Assembly: GCA_022432975.1 (NCBI GenBank)
Contig: CM039502.1
Span: forward strand, 19,229,453 to 19,293,452
Source of the DNA: Begonia masoniana
Taxonomy: Eukaryota; Streptophyta; Magnoliopsida; Cucurbitales; Begoniaceae
Direction: 5' to 3'
Length of the DNA: 64,000 nt
Part shown: positions 55,292 through 64,000 of the stretch, piece after piece
Layout of the letters: each line of letters opens with the position of its first letter
How positions within the stretch are numbered: the first letter of the stretch is position 1
Notes under the pieces: model-generated
Told to the model about the DNA's origin: nothing
Databases searched by the model: none
What the model saw: the letters and a program-made list of their open reading frames with translations, nothing else
Made by a program: the position numbers and the translations under genes

Positions 55292-57722
55292 TGTAACACC
55301 CGATTTTACGAGATTTTATTTATCCCAATATAAAATGGTATTTTTGTAAATATATCAAATTAAGTCCATTTCACGAGCGGAAAGTTTTAATAGAGCTCTA
55401 GCAATAAATTAGAATTATTGGTGAAATTAAAAAATTTGGAGAAACCGAATCGTTGGGTAAATAACGAAATAAGTAACGAAGCAAATAGAAAAACAAATGG
55501 AGGGGCATTAAGGTAATTTTTTTAAGCCAAAACTTTAATAAAAACATTTAAGTCTCCTTCCCTCTTCCACCCTTACACGATTTCTCCTCCAGCAAACCTC
55601 TATCGACGATTTTGCTTCTCCAGACGACGCCCTCTTTCAACGCCGGTGACTCGCTCCTCCGATCAGCGGGTTTCTTCATGTTTCTACTCCGTCTTTTCTC
55701 CCTAGGTAAGACCTTGTGCTTTTGGGACGTTAAATTTCAATTTCTTGAGCTTAAATGTTTAGGGTTCCTTTAGAGTTTTTGTTAAAAACGTGGACTGAGT
55801 TTTGAAATTGATAGATTTAAAGTAATTACGCCTCAAATGGACGTATTGATAGTTATTGGACATAGTTAGTAGAATTATTAAGGAAAGTCAGGGTTTTTGG
55901 TTGATTAGAGAACTTAGAAACTCCATTAATGGAGGTATCTGAATATCGAGCACAAATTGCTCGACAAAATGCCTCAACGAGCTGAAATAGAGGTCTAGGA
56001 GATATTCTTTAGCTAGGGACTTCGTTAGTCTTTAGAATTTAATTTCCAAGGACTGGTTTTGATGATAATTTCTATGAATTGGTTTAGGTGAACAACGCTC
56101 GTGGACGGAGCTCGGTGTGCTATGGACGCGAGGTAAGTCTTTGTGACTCGTTTGGCCGATCTGGCCTGCACCATAGGGAGTTATTGTTTGAGGATATTTG
56201 GTGAAGTAATATTAAGCGTGGGTCGGATGGGTAGTTTAGGAGTTTAGGTTGTGGTGTGTTTTTTTTTAAGATTTATTGTTTGTTTCCTATGTTAATTATG
56301 AACTTTACATGCATTACACTTTTTCAAATTAGCATGAAAATGAGTTTCTACACGGTTTTATGAAAAGAAATGAATCAATGTAAAGAAACGAATGCACTGT
56401 AATCTCAGTCACGACGGGGTGGGGTTCAGACATGACTATCTAGTTAGTGAAGCATGTTTTTCCCCCAGTAGATGGAAAGGGCTGTCTAACCGCCAGACGT
56501 GCCCTCTCCATCTCGTGAGAGTAGACCTCGGTGACATCACGTTATGTAACTAAATGATCCCGATGACTGCATGATTTTATGAATGACATATGCACAGCAT
56601 GCATTCGCATTTACGTAGATTTACTGAGCCTTTAGCTCATAGTTTATTTCTATGGTGTAGGCGAATTTGATACAGGTAAGGATGATGTTTCTCCACCCGA
56701 CGCATGAGCAGGTTGATGGAGGATGGCCCGTGGGAGTGCGCTGGGCAGTCGACGCGTATTTTGACCCGTGGGGATGTATGTAAGTATTTTGGGAATACGA
56801 TAGATAGAAAGGATCGATAATTGTATAGGAGGGCTTAATCGGGCCGATGGGTGATTTACTTGGAAATGTATGTGTTTTGATGTTTCGGTGAACTCGTCTA
56901 ATGAATTTATTTTGCTAAGTTTTAATTCAGATTATACTGAAATTGTTTGGAGTTATTTTAGGTTAAGTCACGGATATGCTCGAGTTTTAGAGCTATCCAT
57001 GTAGTTGGATTTTGTGGTTTTTTTCTCGTTTTGAATACATTTTAGGAAGTGTTACGATTTGCGTTTGATGATTAATGCATTGAGGAACGGATGAGGATAG
57101 GGGTAGTTTGTGTTGAAGTGTATGTTATGAGTTGTATTTAGAAGTAAATTGATAAAGTGATGAAGGTTAGGAGTGGAATGGTGAAGTGTGTGTGTGTGCA
57201 GATTGTGAGAGTATTGAAGGAAAGAAATGGGGAAGGTAAATGGGGTAGCCGATCGAACTCCAAAAAGGGGGCGTTTGACGTAGAATTCTCTGGAAAACCA
57301 AAGAGTTCCCCGATCGTTCGCCAGCAAAGGGGCGAACGATTGGCTCCTGAAGGCTACATTCTGGAGCAATACCAGAACGGCAGCCAATCGATCGCCATAG
57401 AGGGGCGATCGATCGGCCGTCTATAGGCCGATCGATCGGCTGTCAAGTGGCCGATCGATCGCCTCTTTGTTTTTCTTGAGCCGATCGATCGACTGTCACA
57501 TGCCCGATCGATCGCCCCTTTGTTTTCTTGTTTTGGACACGTTTGCCCTCGGCATTTTGAAACGCATATCTCCTCTGTTTTAATACATTGTTTACTCAAA
57601 TTATTTTATGTAAACAATTCTAATAATCTGAGACTTTGATTTAGAGTAAAGTCAAAGTTTACTTAAGGTTTAGAAAAGAAAAATTTTACGGAAATTCAAG
57701 GGTACGGTTAAGGGTCAATACA
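55292..57722 (+). mobile_element. Element Z 5' LTR (Tekay-like)
   Basis: This LTR is 2,431 bp, starting TGTAACACCCG and ending GGGTCAATACA, immediately before an iMet primer site. Inside are a leader ending at 55705 (CCCTAG/GTAAGAC), an exon-like block 56088-56132 (TTTAG/GTGAACAA...GCGAG/GTAAGTC), an acceptor-like GGTGTAG at 56660 followed by a 15-base block and another donor (TACAG/GTAAGG at 56675), and a CGATCGATCG cluster at 57240-57520. It is inserted in CRM-like coding sequence. Its 3' partner is not present, so the flanking GAAAC cannot be confirmed as a target duplication. The opposing frames near 57.1-57.6 kb are compositional. Confidence 0.88.
57240..57520. repeat. CGATCGATCG palindrome cluster in LTR Z
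   Basis: There are six GATCGATCG-type words within about 150 bases (GCGATCGATCGGCC, GCCGATCGATCGGC, GCCGATCGATCGCC and so on), preceded by CCGATCGTTCGCC and GGCGAACGATTGGC. Many pairs are complementary and could fold into hairpins. The cluster is about 200-480 bases before the LTR end, as in Y. Confidence 0.8.
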
Positions 57723-57726
57723 GTTA

Positions 57727-57739
57727 TGGTATCAGAGTC
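57727..57739 (+). other. Element Z primer-binding site
   Basis: TGGTATCAGAGTC has one mismatch to the initiator tRNA-Met primer site. It begins five bases after the LTR end at 57722. Confidence 0.82.
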
Positions 57740-57809
57740 CCCGAGTTTTAAAATCTGTTATGTATATTGCTCGACTGCACAGCCACTACGCGGACATCCT
57801 TCCTCAACT

Positions 57810-57874
57810 GTAAGTACGTTTTATTGTATTTCCTTGCTTTCGTTTCTTAGGATTATTTGTTTTAACTTTTATAG
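57810..57874 (+). promoter_or_regulatory. Intron-like leader segment between PBS and gag (Z)
   Basis: CAACT/GTAAGTACG has its donor at 57810. A pyrimidine-rich stretch ending TTTTATAG closes at 57874, ten bases before the gag start codon. Position and donor context match those of X, Y, I1 and I2. Confidence 0.5.
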
Positions 57875-57883
57875 GAGTTATAA

Positions 57884-58892
57884 GATGGTTCGAGCGAGAG
57901 ACGCCAGGGACAAAGCCTTGGATAGGTTGACAGACTAGCTGGACCGCCAGGCTCAGCATATGGATAGACAAGCCCAACAAATTGAGAGACTGGTAAACCG
58001 TGAGGATCAGAGGGCTCAAGAATTGGTAGTTACAAACAATCACGGCATGGAGAGGTTTCAGAAACTTAGGCCTTCGGTGTTCGATGGACATCTTCGGACC
58101 CCTCATTTGCTGAGAAGTGGGTTAGGACGACGGAAGACATGTTGGGCTATGCTAGGATTAACAATGGGGAGAAGGTCGCATACGTTGCCTTTCATTTGGG
58201 GCTAGATGCCTGATTTTGGTGGGATTTTATTAAAGCGACTACCGATGTGACAAAGATGACTTGGGAACAGTTTAAGACCGTATTCTACGATAAGTATTTT
58301 AGCCGTACGGTGAGAGTGGGAAAAGGAGCGGAATTCATGCAGCTGAAGCAGACCGGTTTAGTTGCGGAGTATATTCGGAAGTTCAAAGCCTTATCACGGT
58401 TTGCGCCGCGTCTAGTGAGCGATAATGAAGATAAGGTGCACCAGTTTATGAATGGGCTGAACCCGGAGATTTGGAAGAATATTATAGGATCTGGGATTCT
58501 GGATGTACCATACTCAGACATTGCAGCAAGGGCTTTGGACTTCAAAGCTACAGAGTTGACTTGCGTCAAGCCAAGGGAGCCAACTAAGGGCTTCTTTAGA
58601 GAGATCAAGCCTCAATTACGGAATCGAGGTTAGCAACCTAGAGGACAACAACCATAGCAACAACAGCAAAGAGGCGTTAAAAGGCCTTACGAGGGAGGAA
58701 ATGAACAGGGCAAGGGAAAATAAATACAGGGAACTACTCAACTGCCTCTATGCTCTAAGTGCCAAAAAGAACACAGTGGCGCTTGCAGACTTGGCACTAA
58801 CAAGTGCTATCAGTGTGGTGAGATTGGCCATTACGTTAAAGATTGCCCGAAGCCGGACCGAGATCAGATAGGCAGAGAATCAGAGAAGGGTC
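57884..58892 (+). pseudogene. Element Z gag (several stops)
   Basis: It starts MVRARDARDKALDRL right after the acceptor-like ATAG. A stop at about 57936 precedes DRQAQHMDRQAQQIERL, the Gln-rich coiled start of Tekay gags. The gag domain begins ERFQKLRPSVFDG, shifts near 58085, and is open at 58247-58633 (MTWEQFKTVFYDKYFSRTV, ALSRFAPRLVSDNEDK). A stop sits at the WW motif (about 58212). A Q-rich linker with stops follows, then CSKCQKEHSGAC and the zinc knuckle CYQCGEIGHYVKDC (about 58807-58848). A shift near 58870 separates it from protease. Function as in I gag; this copy cannot make a full Gag. Confidence 0.85.
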
Positions 58893-59435
58893 ATGCCGAG
58901 AATCTTCGCCTTCATTGAGCCTGGTGATATTGATGACGAGGCTCAGCCTTCTATTATAGCAGGTACTGTCTTAATCACGGGTATTGCAGTATTTTCTCTG
59001 ATAGACACAGGAGCTACGCACTCCTTTATTTCAACTGCATGTGTGTCTAGATTGAGGTTAGTGTCAGAGTTAGCAGAGTGTGAGTACAGAGTTATGCTGC
59101 CTTCGGGAACGTATATGCAATCCGATCGTATTTTCCAGGGCAACGTCGTCTTAGTGGGGAATAACAACCTTTATGCCTGGTTGATAGTAATGGGCATAGA
59201 GCGGTACGATCTAATTTTGGGAATGGACTGGCTGTCACGCCATTTCACCACCATAGACTGCCGATCCGGGTTAGTGACTTTTCAGCCCCCGAATAAAGAA
59301 GAGTTTTCTTATCAGGCAATGAATAGGTTGAGTGGGTCGCCTACTTCCTATTCTATGAAGGTCCAAGAGCAGTTTAGAGTGAATGCTCAGTTTATCTGGC
59401 TGCAGTGGTTGATACTCAGTTGCTCAACAGGGTAA
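58893..59435 (+). pseudogene. Element Z aspartic protease
   Basis: An open frame of 180 codons. The sequence MPRIFAFIEPGD leads into the protease core, with active site LIDTGATHSFIS at about residues 36-47 and the flap and second-half motifs SGTYMQSDRIFQGNV and YDLILGMDWLSRHF (about 118-131). The catalytic Asp is intact. The frame is lost near 59395, at [15 protein letters not shown], and pol continues in another frame. In the family this domain is released from one polyprotein with Gag and RT. Confidence 0.87.
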
Positions 59436-59920
59436 AACCAGAAGACTTTCTGATAGTTAGAGAATTTTCTAAGATATTTCTCGACGATCTTCCCGGATTA
59501 CCACCGGATAGGGAGATTAAGTTTACTATTGATGTTTATCCAGGCTCTGAGCCTATATCAAAGAATCCATACAGACTGGCACCTGCTGAACTGAACGAGT
59601 TGAAATCTCAATTGGAAGAGTTGTTAGACAAGGGGTTCATTCGACCCAGCTTTTCTCCTTTGGGTGCGCCAGTGCTGTTTGTTAAGAAGAAGGACAGAAC
59701 TCTCAGGATGTGCGTCGACTACAGAGAGTTGAATAAATTGACAGTGAAGAATAATTATCCACTGACAACTGATTGATGACTTGTTTGACCAACTGCAGGG
59801 TGTCCGAGTGTTTTCAAGGATTGACTTACGCTCGGGTTATTATCAGTTGAAGGTCCGGAGGGAAGATATTCAAAAGACGGCATTCTGAACGAGGTTTGGG
59901 CATTATGAATTTCTTATGAT
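59405..59920 (+). pseudogene. Element Z reverse transcriptase, truncated
   Basis: Open from 59405 to 59776: linker [16 protein letters not shown], then RT fingers [49 protein letters not shown] shift near 59765 is followed by [24 protein letters not shown], listed here as LFDQLQGV then [12 protein letters not shown] with its catalytic Asp. At about 59886 an Arg codon is TGA. The sequence stops abruptly at about 59920 (GHYEFLM), before the DD box, where the inverted LTR of W begins. RNase H and integrase of Z are absent. Confidence 0.87.
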
Positions 59921-60756
59921 CTAGAATACTTCATTGAGGCTTTTCATCGAGCATTTCACGTCCGTTAACGGAGTTTTCCAAAACCTCAAAAATCCACAAA
60001 CCCTAACGTTTCTCAACGAATCAATTAACTTCGTCCAATAACGCCCAATACGTCCATTATATTCACAAATACGGTGAACCTATCGATTTCAAACCCTAAA
60101 TCACGTTTTTAACAAAAACCTAAACAAAACCCTAACCGAGTAACTTCGTATAAACCGAAAAATAACCTTCCAAACCTATAGAATCTTACCTAGGGTCGAG
60201 ATTGGAGAAGGAAACGTGAAGGATCAGAGATCGATCGGAGAGCGTTGGTCGCTGGAATGGAGAACGCCGTGAGGAAGAGATGAAGTCGCCGAGAGAGGAG
60301 GAGAGAAAATTCAGAATTTTCGTGAAGTGTTTCTGGAGAAGAGATGTTTGTGGTTTTTAATTAAAATTTGACTTGGCAATTTACCATTTTGCCCTTCCTT
60401 TGATTTTCTATTTGTTTCGTCCTTTGTTTCATTATTTAGCTAGCGGTTCGGTTTCTCCAAATTTTCTTATTTCACCAATTATTCCAACTTATTACTAGGG
60501 TTCTATTAAAACTATCTGTACACAAAACGGACCACGTTTACTATTTTTACCACAACGTCCTTTAAATTACGAGAAACGTAATTCTCATAAAATTAGCGTT
60601 ACAACTCCTAAAATTCCCAAAATTTTCTCAAAATCCATATTAATTATTAGGATCGTAATAACGCTTTCTTTTCACGAAACCGACTTAATTTGACATAATT
60701 ACAAAAATACCATTATATATATAATTACGAAATCCCTTAAAGAATCGGGTGTTACA
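59921..60756 (-). mobile_element. Element W 3' LTR, truncated
   Basis: On the minus strand it starts TGTAACACCCGATTC at 60756 and is homologous to the first part of LTR Z, though clearly diverged (shared AACTCC(G/A)TTAA(C/T)GGA and TGCTCGA near the truncated end). The leader ends at 60190 (CCCTAG/GTAAGATTC). It breaks off at 59921, still inside the first intron-like segment, where it meets Z RT. There are no genes inside. Confidence 0.82.
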
Positions 60757-60796
60757 TTTCATCCACCTTATTTAAAATTTTGTCCTCAAAATTTGA

Positions 60797-62094
60797 TCAT
60801 ACAAACAACTCAGGATACTTAGCCATCATATCCTGGTGTCGCTCCCAAGTAGTTTCCTCCACCTCGTGGTTCCGCCATAAGACTTTGACTAGCGGAATCT
60901 CTTTGTTGTGCAATACCTTGATGGAAGACTCCAAAATACGCATGGGCTCCTCCACATAGGTCAAGGTAGGCTGTACCTCGAGCTCTCTTGCATCCACAAT
61001 ATGCGATGGATCGCACAAACACTTCCAAAGCATAGACACGTGAAATACATTGTGGATACCCTTCATTGAAGCCTGAAGCTGCAGTCGATACGCAATCTTC
61101 CCAATCTTCTTCAAAATAGTGAAGGGTCCCACATATCGAGGGCTTAGCTTGCTCTTTCTTCCAAATCGCATAACTCCCTTGAACGGAAAAATCTTCAAAT
61201 AGACCTCATCACCTTCTTCAAATTCCAGTTCCCTCCATCTTGTGTCAGCGTAGCTCTTCTGTCGACTCTGAGCTATCTCGATACGCTGTCTGATAACAGC
61301 AATCTTCTCTGCCGTTTGCTGTAGAATCTCGAGACCAACAATACTGGCTTCACCAACCTCGTCCCAATATAATGGAGATCTACACTTTCGACCATACAAA
61401 GCTTTATATGGAGCCATACCAATGGTAGCCTGGAAGCTATTGTTGTCAGTGGCAAATACCTGCTCCACAATCCCAGAAATTCCAACACGCAAGCTCTGAG
61501 CATATCCTCCAGAATTTGATTTGTCTTCTCCGTCTTACCATCAGTTTGAGGGAGAAATGCTGTGCTGAAATTTAGTTGAGTTCCCATAGCTTTGTGCAGA
61601 CTCTTCCAGAACTTCGATGTAAATCTCAGATCTCAATCCGAGACAATAGAAACTGGTACTCCATGCAGTCTAACAATCACCTGCACATAAAGTTCGGCGA
61701 GCTGGTCCATAGAAGATATCATCTTTACAGATAAGAAGTGAGCCAACTTTGTCAATCGGTCCACAATCACCCAGTGCCATCATGACCTTTCGTCGTCCTC
61801 GGGAGCCCCATAACAAAATCCATGGAGATCTGCTCCCATTTCCACTCCAGAATTGGCAGTGGTTGTAATGTTCTGGCCGGCCTCTGGTGTTCCGCCTTAA
61901 CCTGTTGACAAACTAAACAGGTTTCAACATATTTCGCAACTTCCCTCTTCATGTTCGGCCACCAAAAATGTTTTTTAAATCCCGGTACATCTTGGTACTT
62001 CCCGAGTGCACAGAATAAGCTGAAGAATGTGCTTCGGCCAAAATCTCTTTCTTCAATTCTTCGTCGTTAGGCACGTACCATCTATGCCTGAACT
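60797..62094 (-). pseudogene. Element W integrase and chromodomain-like tail
   Basis: Minus-strand pieces in order: the HHCC region with AEAHSSAYSVHSGSTKMY (about 62050-61990) and [11 protein letters not shown] (61952-61767 frame, which also has ISMDFVMGLPRT with the first catalytic Asp). After a shift near 61780 comes VPVSIVSD followed by a stop at about 61633. Then [10 protein letters not shown] and [18 protein letters not shown] carry the catalytic Glu, followed by another shift. The long frame 61492-60797 has the GPY/F module (YVGPFTILKKIGKIAYRLQL) and the tail VKVLWRNHEVEETTWE, a Tekay chromodomain-like end, closing at FV. A weak purine tract AAGGTGGATGAAA precedes the LTR. It is disabled by stops and shifts. 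Confidence 0.87.
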
Positions 62095-62883
62095 TCAAAT
62101 ACCGTCATCTGACAAGTTAAAATCAGACAAGTCTCTAGATGTCATGCTCAATCGAAGCTCCTCACACTCCACATATTTCTGCTGAGCTTCACGTATCTTA
62201 TCCAGAATAGTCGGCCTGAGAGAAATATTGATGAGCATACTGGACAACTCTGCCATAATCTCCACATCAAACTTCTCAATCTCAGACTGCAACGTAACCG
62301 ACATCGCTGCAAGTGAAGGCTGATTCACAGTAGGCATTCGGCTCAAAGCATCAGCGACCTTGTTCACCTTTCCCCGATGGTACTTAATCTCAAACTCATA
62401 GTCTTTGACGAACTCTAGCCACCTTCTCTGTCAGATATTCAGTTCCTTCTGGGTAAACAGATACTTCAAGCTTTTGTGGTTAGAAAATATCTCGCACTGC
62501 TGCCCATATAAGTAATGCCTCCATATTTTCAATGCAAAGACCACGGCTGCTAATTCCAAGTCATGCGTAGGATAGTTCTGCTTATACGGCTTCAACTGCC
62601 GAGAAGCATACGCGATAACCCTCCCTTCCTGCATAAGCACGCATCCAAGCCCAACTCCAGATGCATCACAATATATGCTGAACTTATCACCTTCAACAGG
62701 CAATGTCAACATTGGAGCTGCGGTGAATCTCTACTTTAACTCCATAAAACTGTTGTCACAAGCAGCTGACCATATAAACTTTTCGTTCTTCCGAGTCAAG
62801 CGTGAAAGAGGAGCTGCAATCTTCGAAAATCCTTCAATGAATTTCTGATAATATCCAGCCAACCCGAGAAATCCACGTACCTC
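62095..62883 (-). pseudogene. Element W RNase H and spacer
   Basis: The connection [20 protein letters not shown] (about 62875-62820) is followed by a stop near 62735. The RNase H open part is 62712-62431 ([53 protein letters not shown]). A stop stands for Arg in the NMRQRR context (about 62430). The next open piece, 62367-62095, carries VADALSRM and the acidic spacer. The catalytic Asp of YCDAS is kept; the DHKS Asp is Asn. Confidence 0.85.
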
Positions 62884-64000
62884 TCACACGTTCTTAGGCT
62901 GTGGCCAATCTCTGACCACCTGAATTTTGCTCGGATCCATAGAAACCCCTTTCTGTGATATAATATGGCCAAGAAAACTGACCTTATCCAGCCAAAACTC
63001 ACATTTGGAGAACTTTGGATATAGCTGGTGTCGTTGCAAAATTTCTAGAACAATCTGTAATTGCTCTTCATGCTCCTCCTTCGTCTTAGAATAAATTAAA
63101 ATATCGTCGATGAAAACTACAACGAACTTGTCTAGATAATCATTAAAGACGCAGTTCATCAAATCCATAAACGCTGCAGGGGAATTAGTAAGTCCAAAAG
63201 ACATAACAAGGAACTCATAATGCCAGTACCTCGTTCGGAACGCCGTTTTCTAAACATCTTCCTTTCGGACTTTCAACTGGTAATAACCCGAGCATAGGTC
63301 AATCCTAGAAAACACTCGGGCACCCTGTAGTTGATCAAACAAATCATCTATCCTGGGCAATGGATACTTATTCTTCACTGTAAGCTTATTCAGCTCTCTG
63401 TAATCCACGGACATCCTGAGAGTCCCGTCTTTCTTCTTGACAAATAGAACGGGCGCACCCCAGGGAGAAACACTGGGTCGGATGAAACCCTTTTCCAGCA
63501 GCTCCTCAAGCTGAGTTTTCAACTCTCTCAATTCAGCAGGCGCCAATCTATACGGATTCTTAGACACTGGCGCAGAGCTCAGATACACATCAATGGTAAA
63601 TTCGATCTTCCTGTCCGGCAGTAATCCGAGAAGATCATCAAGGAAGATCTTAGAGAATTCTCTGACTATAGGAATGTCACTCGGCTTTACTCCGCTGAGC
63701 AACTGAGTATCAACTACTGTGGCCAAATAAATTGAGCACTGACCTTTAAACTGTTCGTTGACCTTCATGGAATAGGAAGTAGGCGACCCACTCCACCTGT
63801 ACATCGCCTGATAAGAAAACTCGGATTTACCCGGGGGCCAAAAAGTCACAATCCCAGATCGACAATCGATGGTGGTGAAGTGCTGTGAAAGCCAGTCCAT
63901 CCGTAAGATAAGATCGTACAGCTCTATGCTCATAACTATCTGACAAGCATAAAGGGTAGTATCCCCCACTGAGACGACATTGCCCTGGAGAATACGATCT
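62884..64000 (-). pseudogene. Element W protease end and reverse transcriptase, continuing past the window
   Basis: It runs off the right edge. The frame 63969-63250 (239 codons) starts in the second half of protease ([14 protein letters not shown]; the family's G is R here). It continues through the linker [16 protein letters not shown] and RT fingers ([32 protein letters not shown]) to [14 protein letters not shown] with the first catalytic Asp. A stop at about 63250 (VRKEDV-stop) replaces a Gln or Pro codon. The palm 63204-62884 holds [29 protein letters not shown] with the Asp pair, and [12 protein letters not shown]. It is related to Z but not identical. Confidence 0.88.

Overview
The window looks like heterochromatic DNA from a flowering plant. 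Almost everything interpretable is LTR retrotransposon sequence of the Ty3/gypsy superfamily plus minisatellites grown inside the LTRs. I found no ordinary host gene, rRNA or tRNA gene. The plant call rests on Tekay/Del-type chromovirus polyproteins (C-terminal chromodomain, iMet primer site), a CRM-like chromovirus, and an Athila/Tat-type element with the plant-typical TTGGCGCCGTTGCCGGGGA primer site. The species cannot be named from this. I use local names: N1, I (copies I1 and I2), S, X, Y, Z, W.

Layout. 1-2870: two copies of a ~460-bp LTR-like segment, one followed by 39 exact 25-bp minisatellite units, the other by a degenerate array. 2871-11590: a Tekay-like LTR (Y), split by a complete but pol-deleted Athila/Tat-type element (N1, 3618-9978, minus strand, TSD AAGGC). 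11591-12100: the Y primer site and an internally deleted gag. 12101-14814: noncoding LTR-like DNA, partly an inverted pair. 14815-19206 and 46831-47483: element X (LTR, gag, protease, RT, then RNase H). Its pol is split by a solo LTR S (19207-46825, TSD GCTAT). S is itself split by a composite of family I (21974-45745, TSD AGTGA) with the form LTR-I1-LTR-(1,947 T)-LTR-I2-LTR, minus strand. 47484-52009: a 39-bp array and an LTR 3' end. 52010-55291: CRM-like fragments. 55292-59920: element Z (LTR, gag, PR, partial RT), abruptly joined to element W (59921-64000, minus strand).

The TSDs give the order of events: N1 went into Y; S went into X; I went into S. Both I internal regions are nearly identical, and their frame breaks fall at different places, mostly in homopolymers. 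The breaks may therefore be sequencing errors, and the second copy may be a false duplication.

The most interesting signal is shared LTR architecture. In several diverged families the TATA box lies near the LTR start. It is followed by a pyrimidine-rich leader ending in a splice-donor-like AGGTAAG, a 45-54-base exon-like block between TTAG and CAGGTAAGT or GAGGTAAGT, a long repeat-bearing intron-like segment ending GTGTAG or GATGTAG, and, after the primer site, another donor-like CAACTGTAAGT before gag. This suggests a multiply spliced leader. The minisatellites sit in the transcribed part of these LTRs. The 38-bp unit carries the palindromic bZIP/CRE site TGACGTCA, present in about 90 copies.
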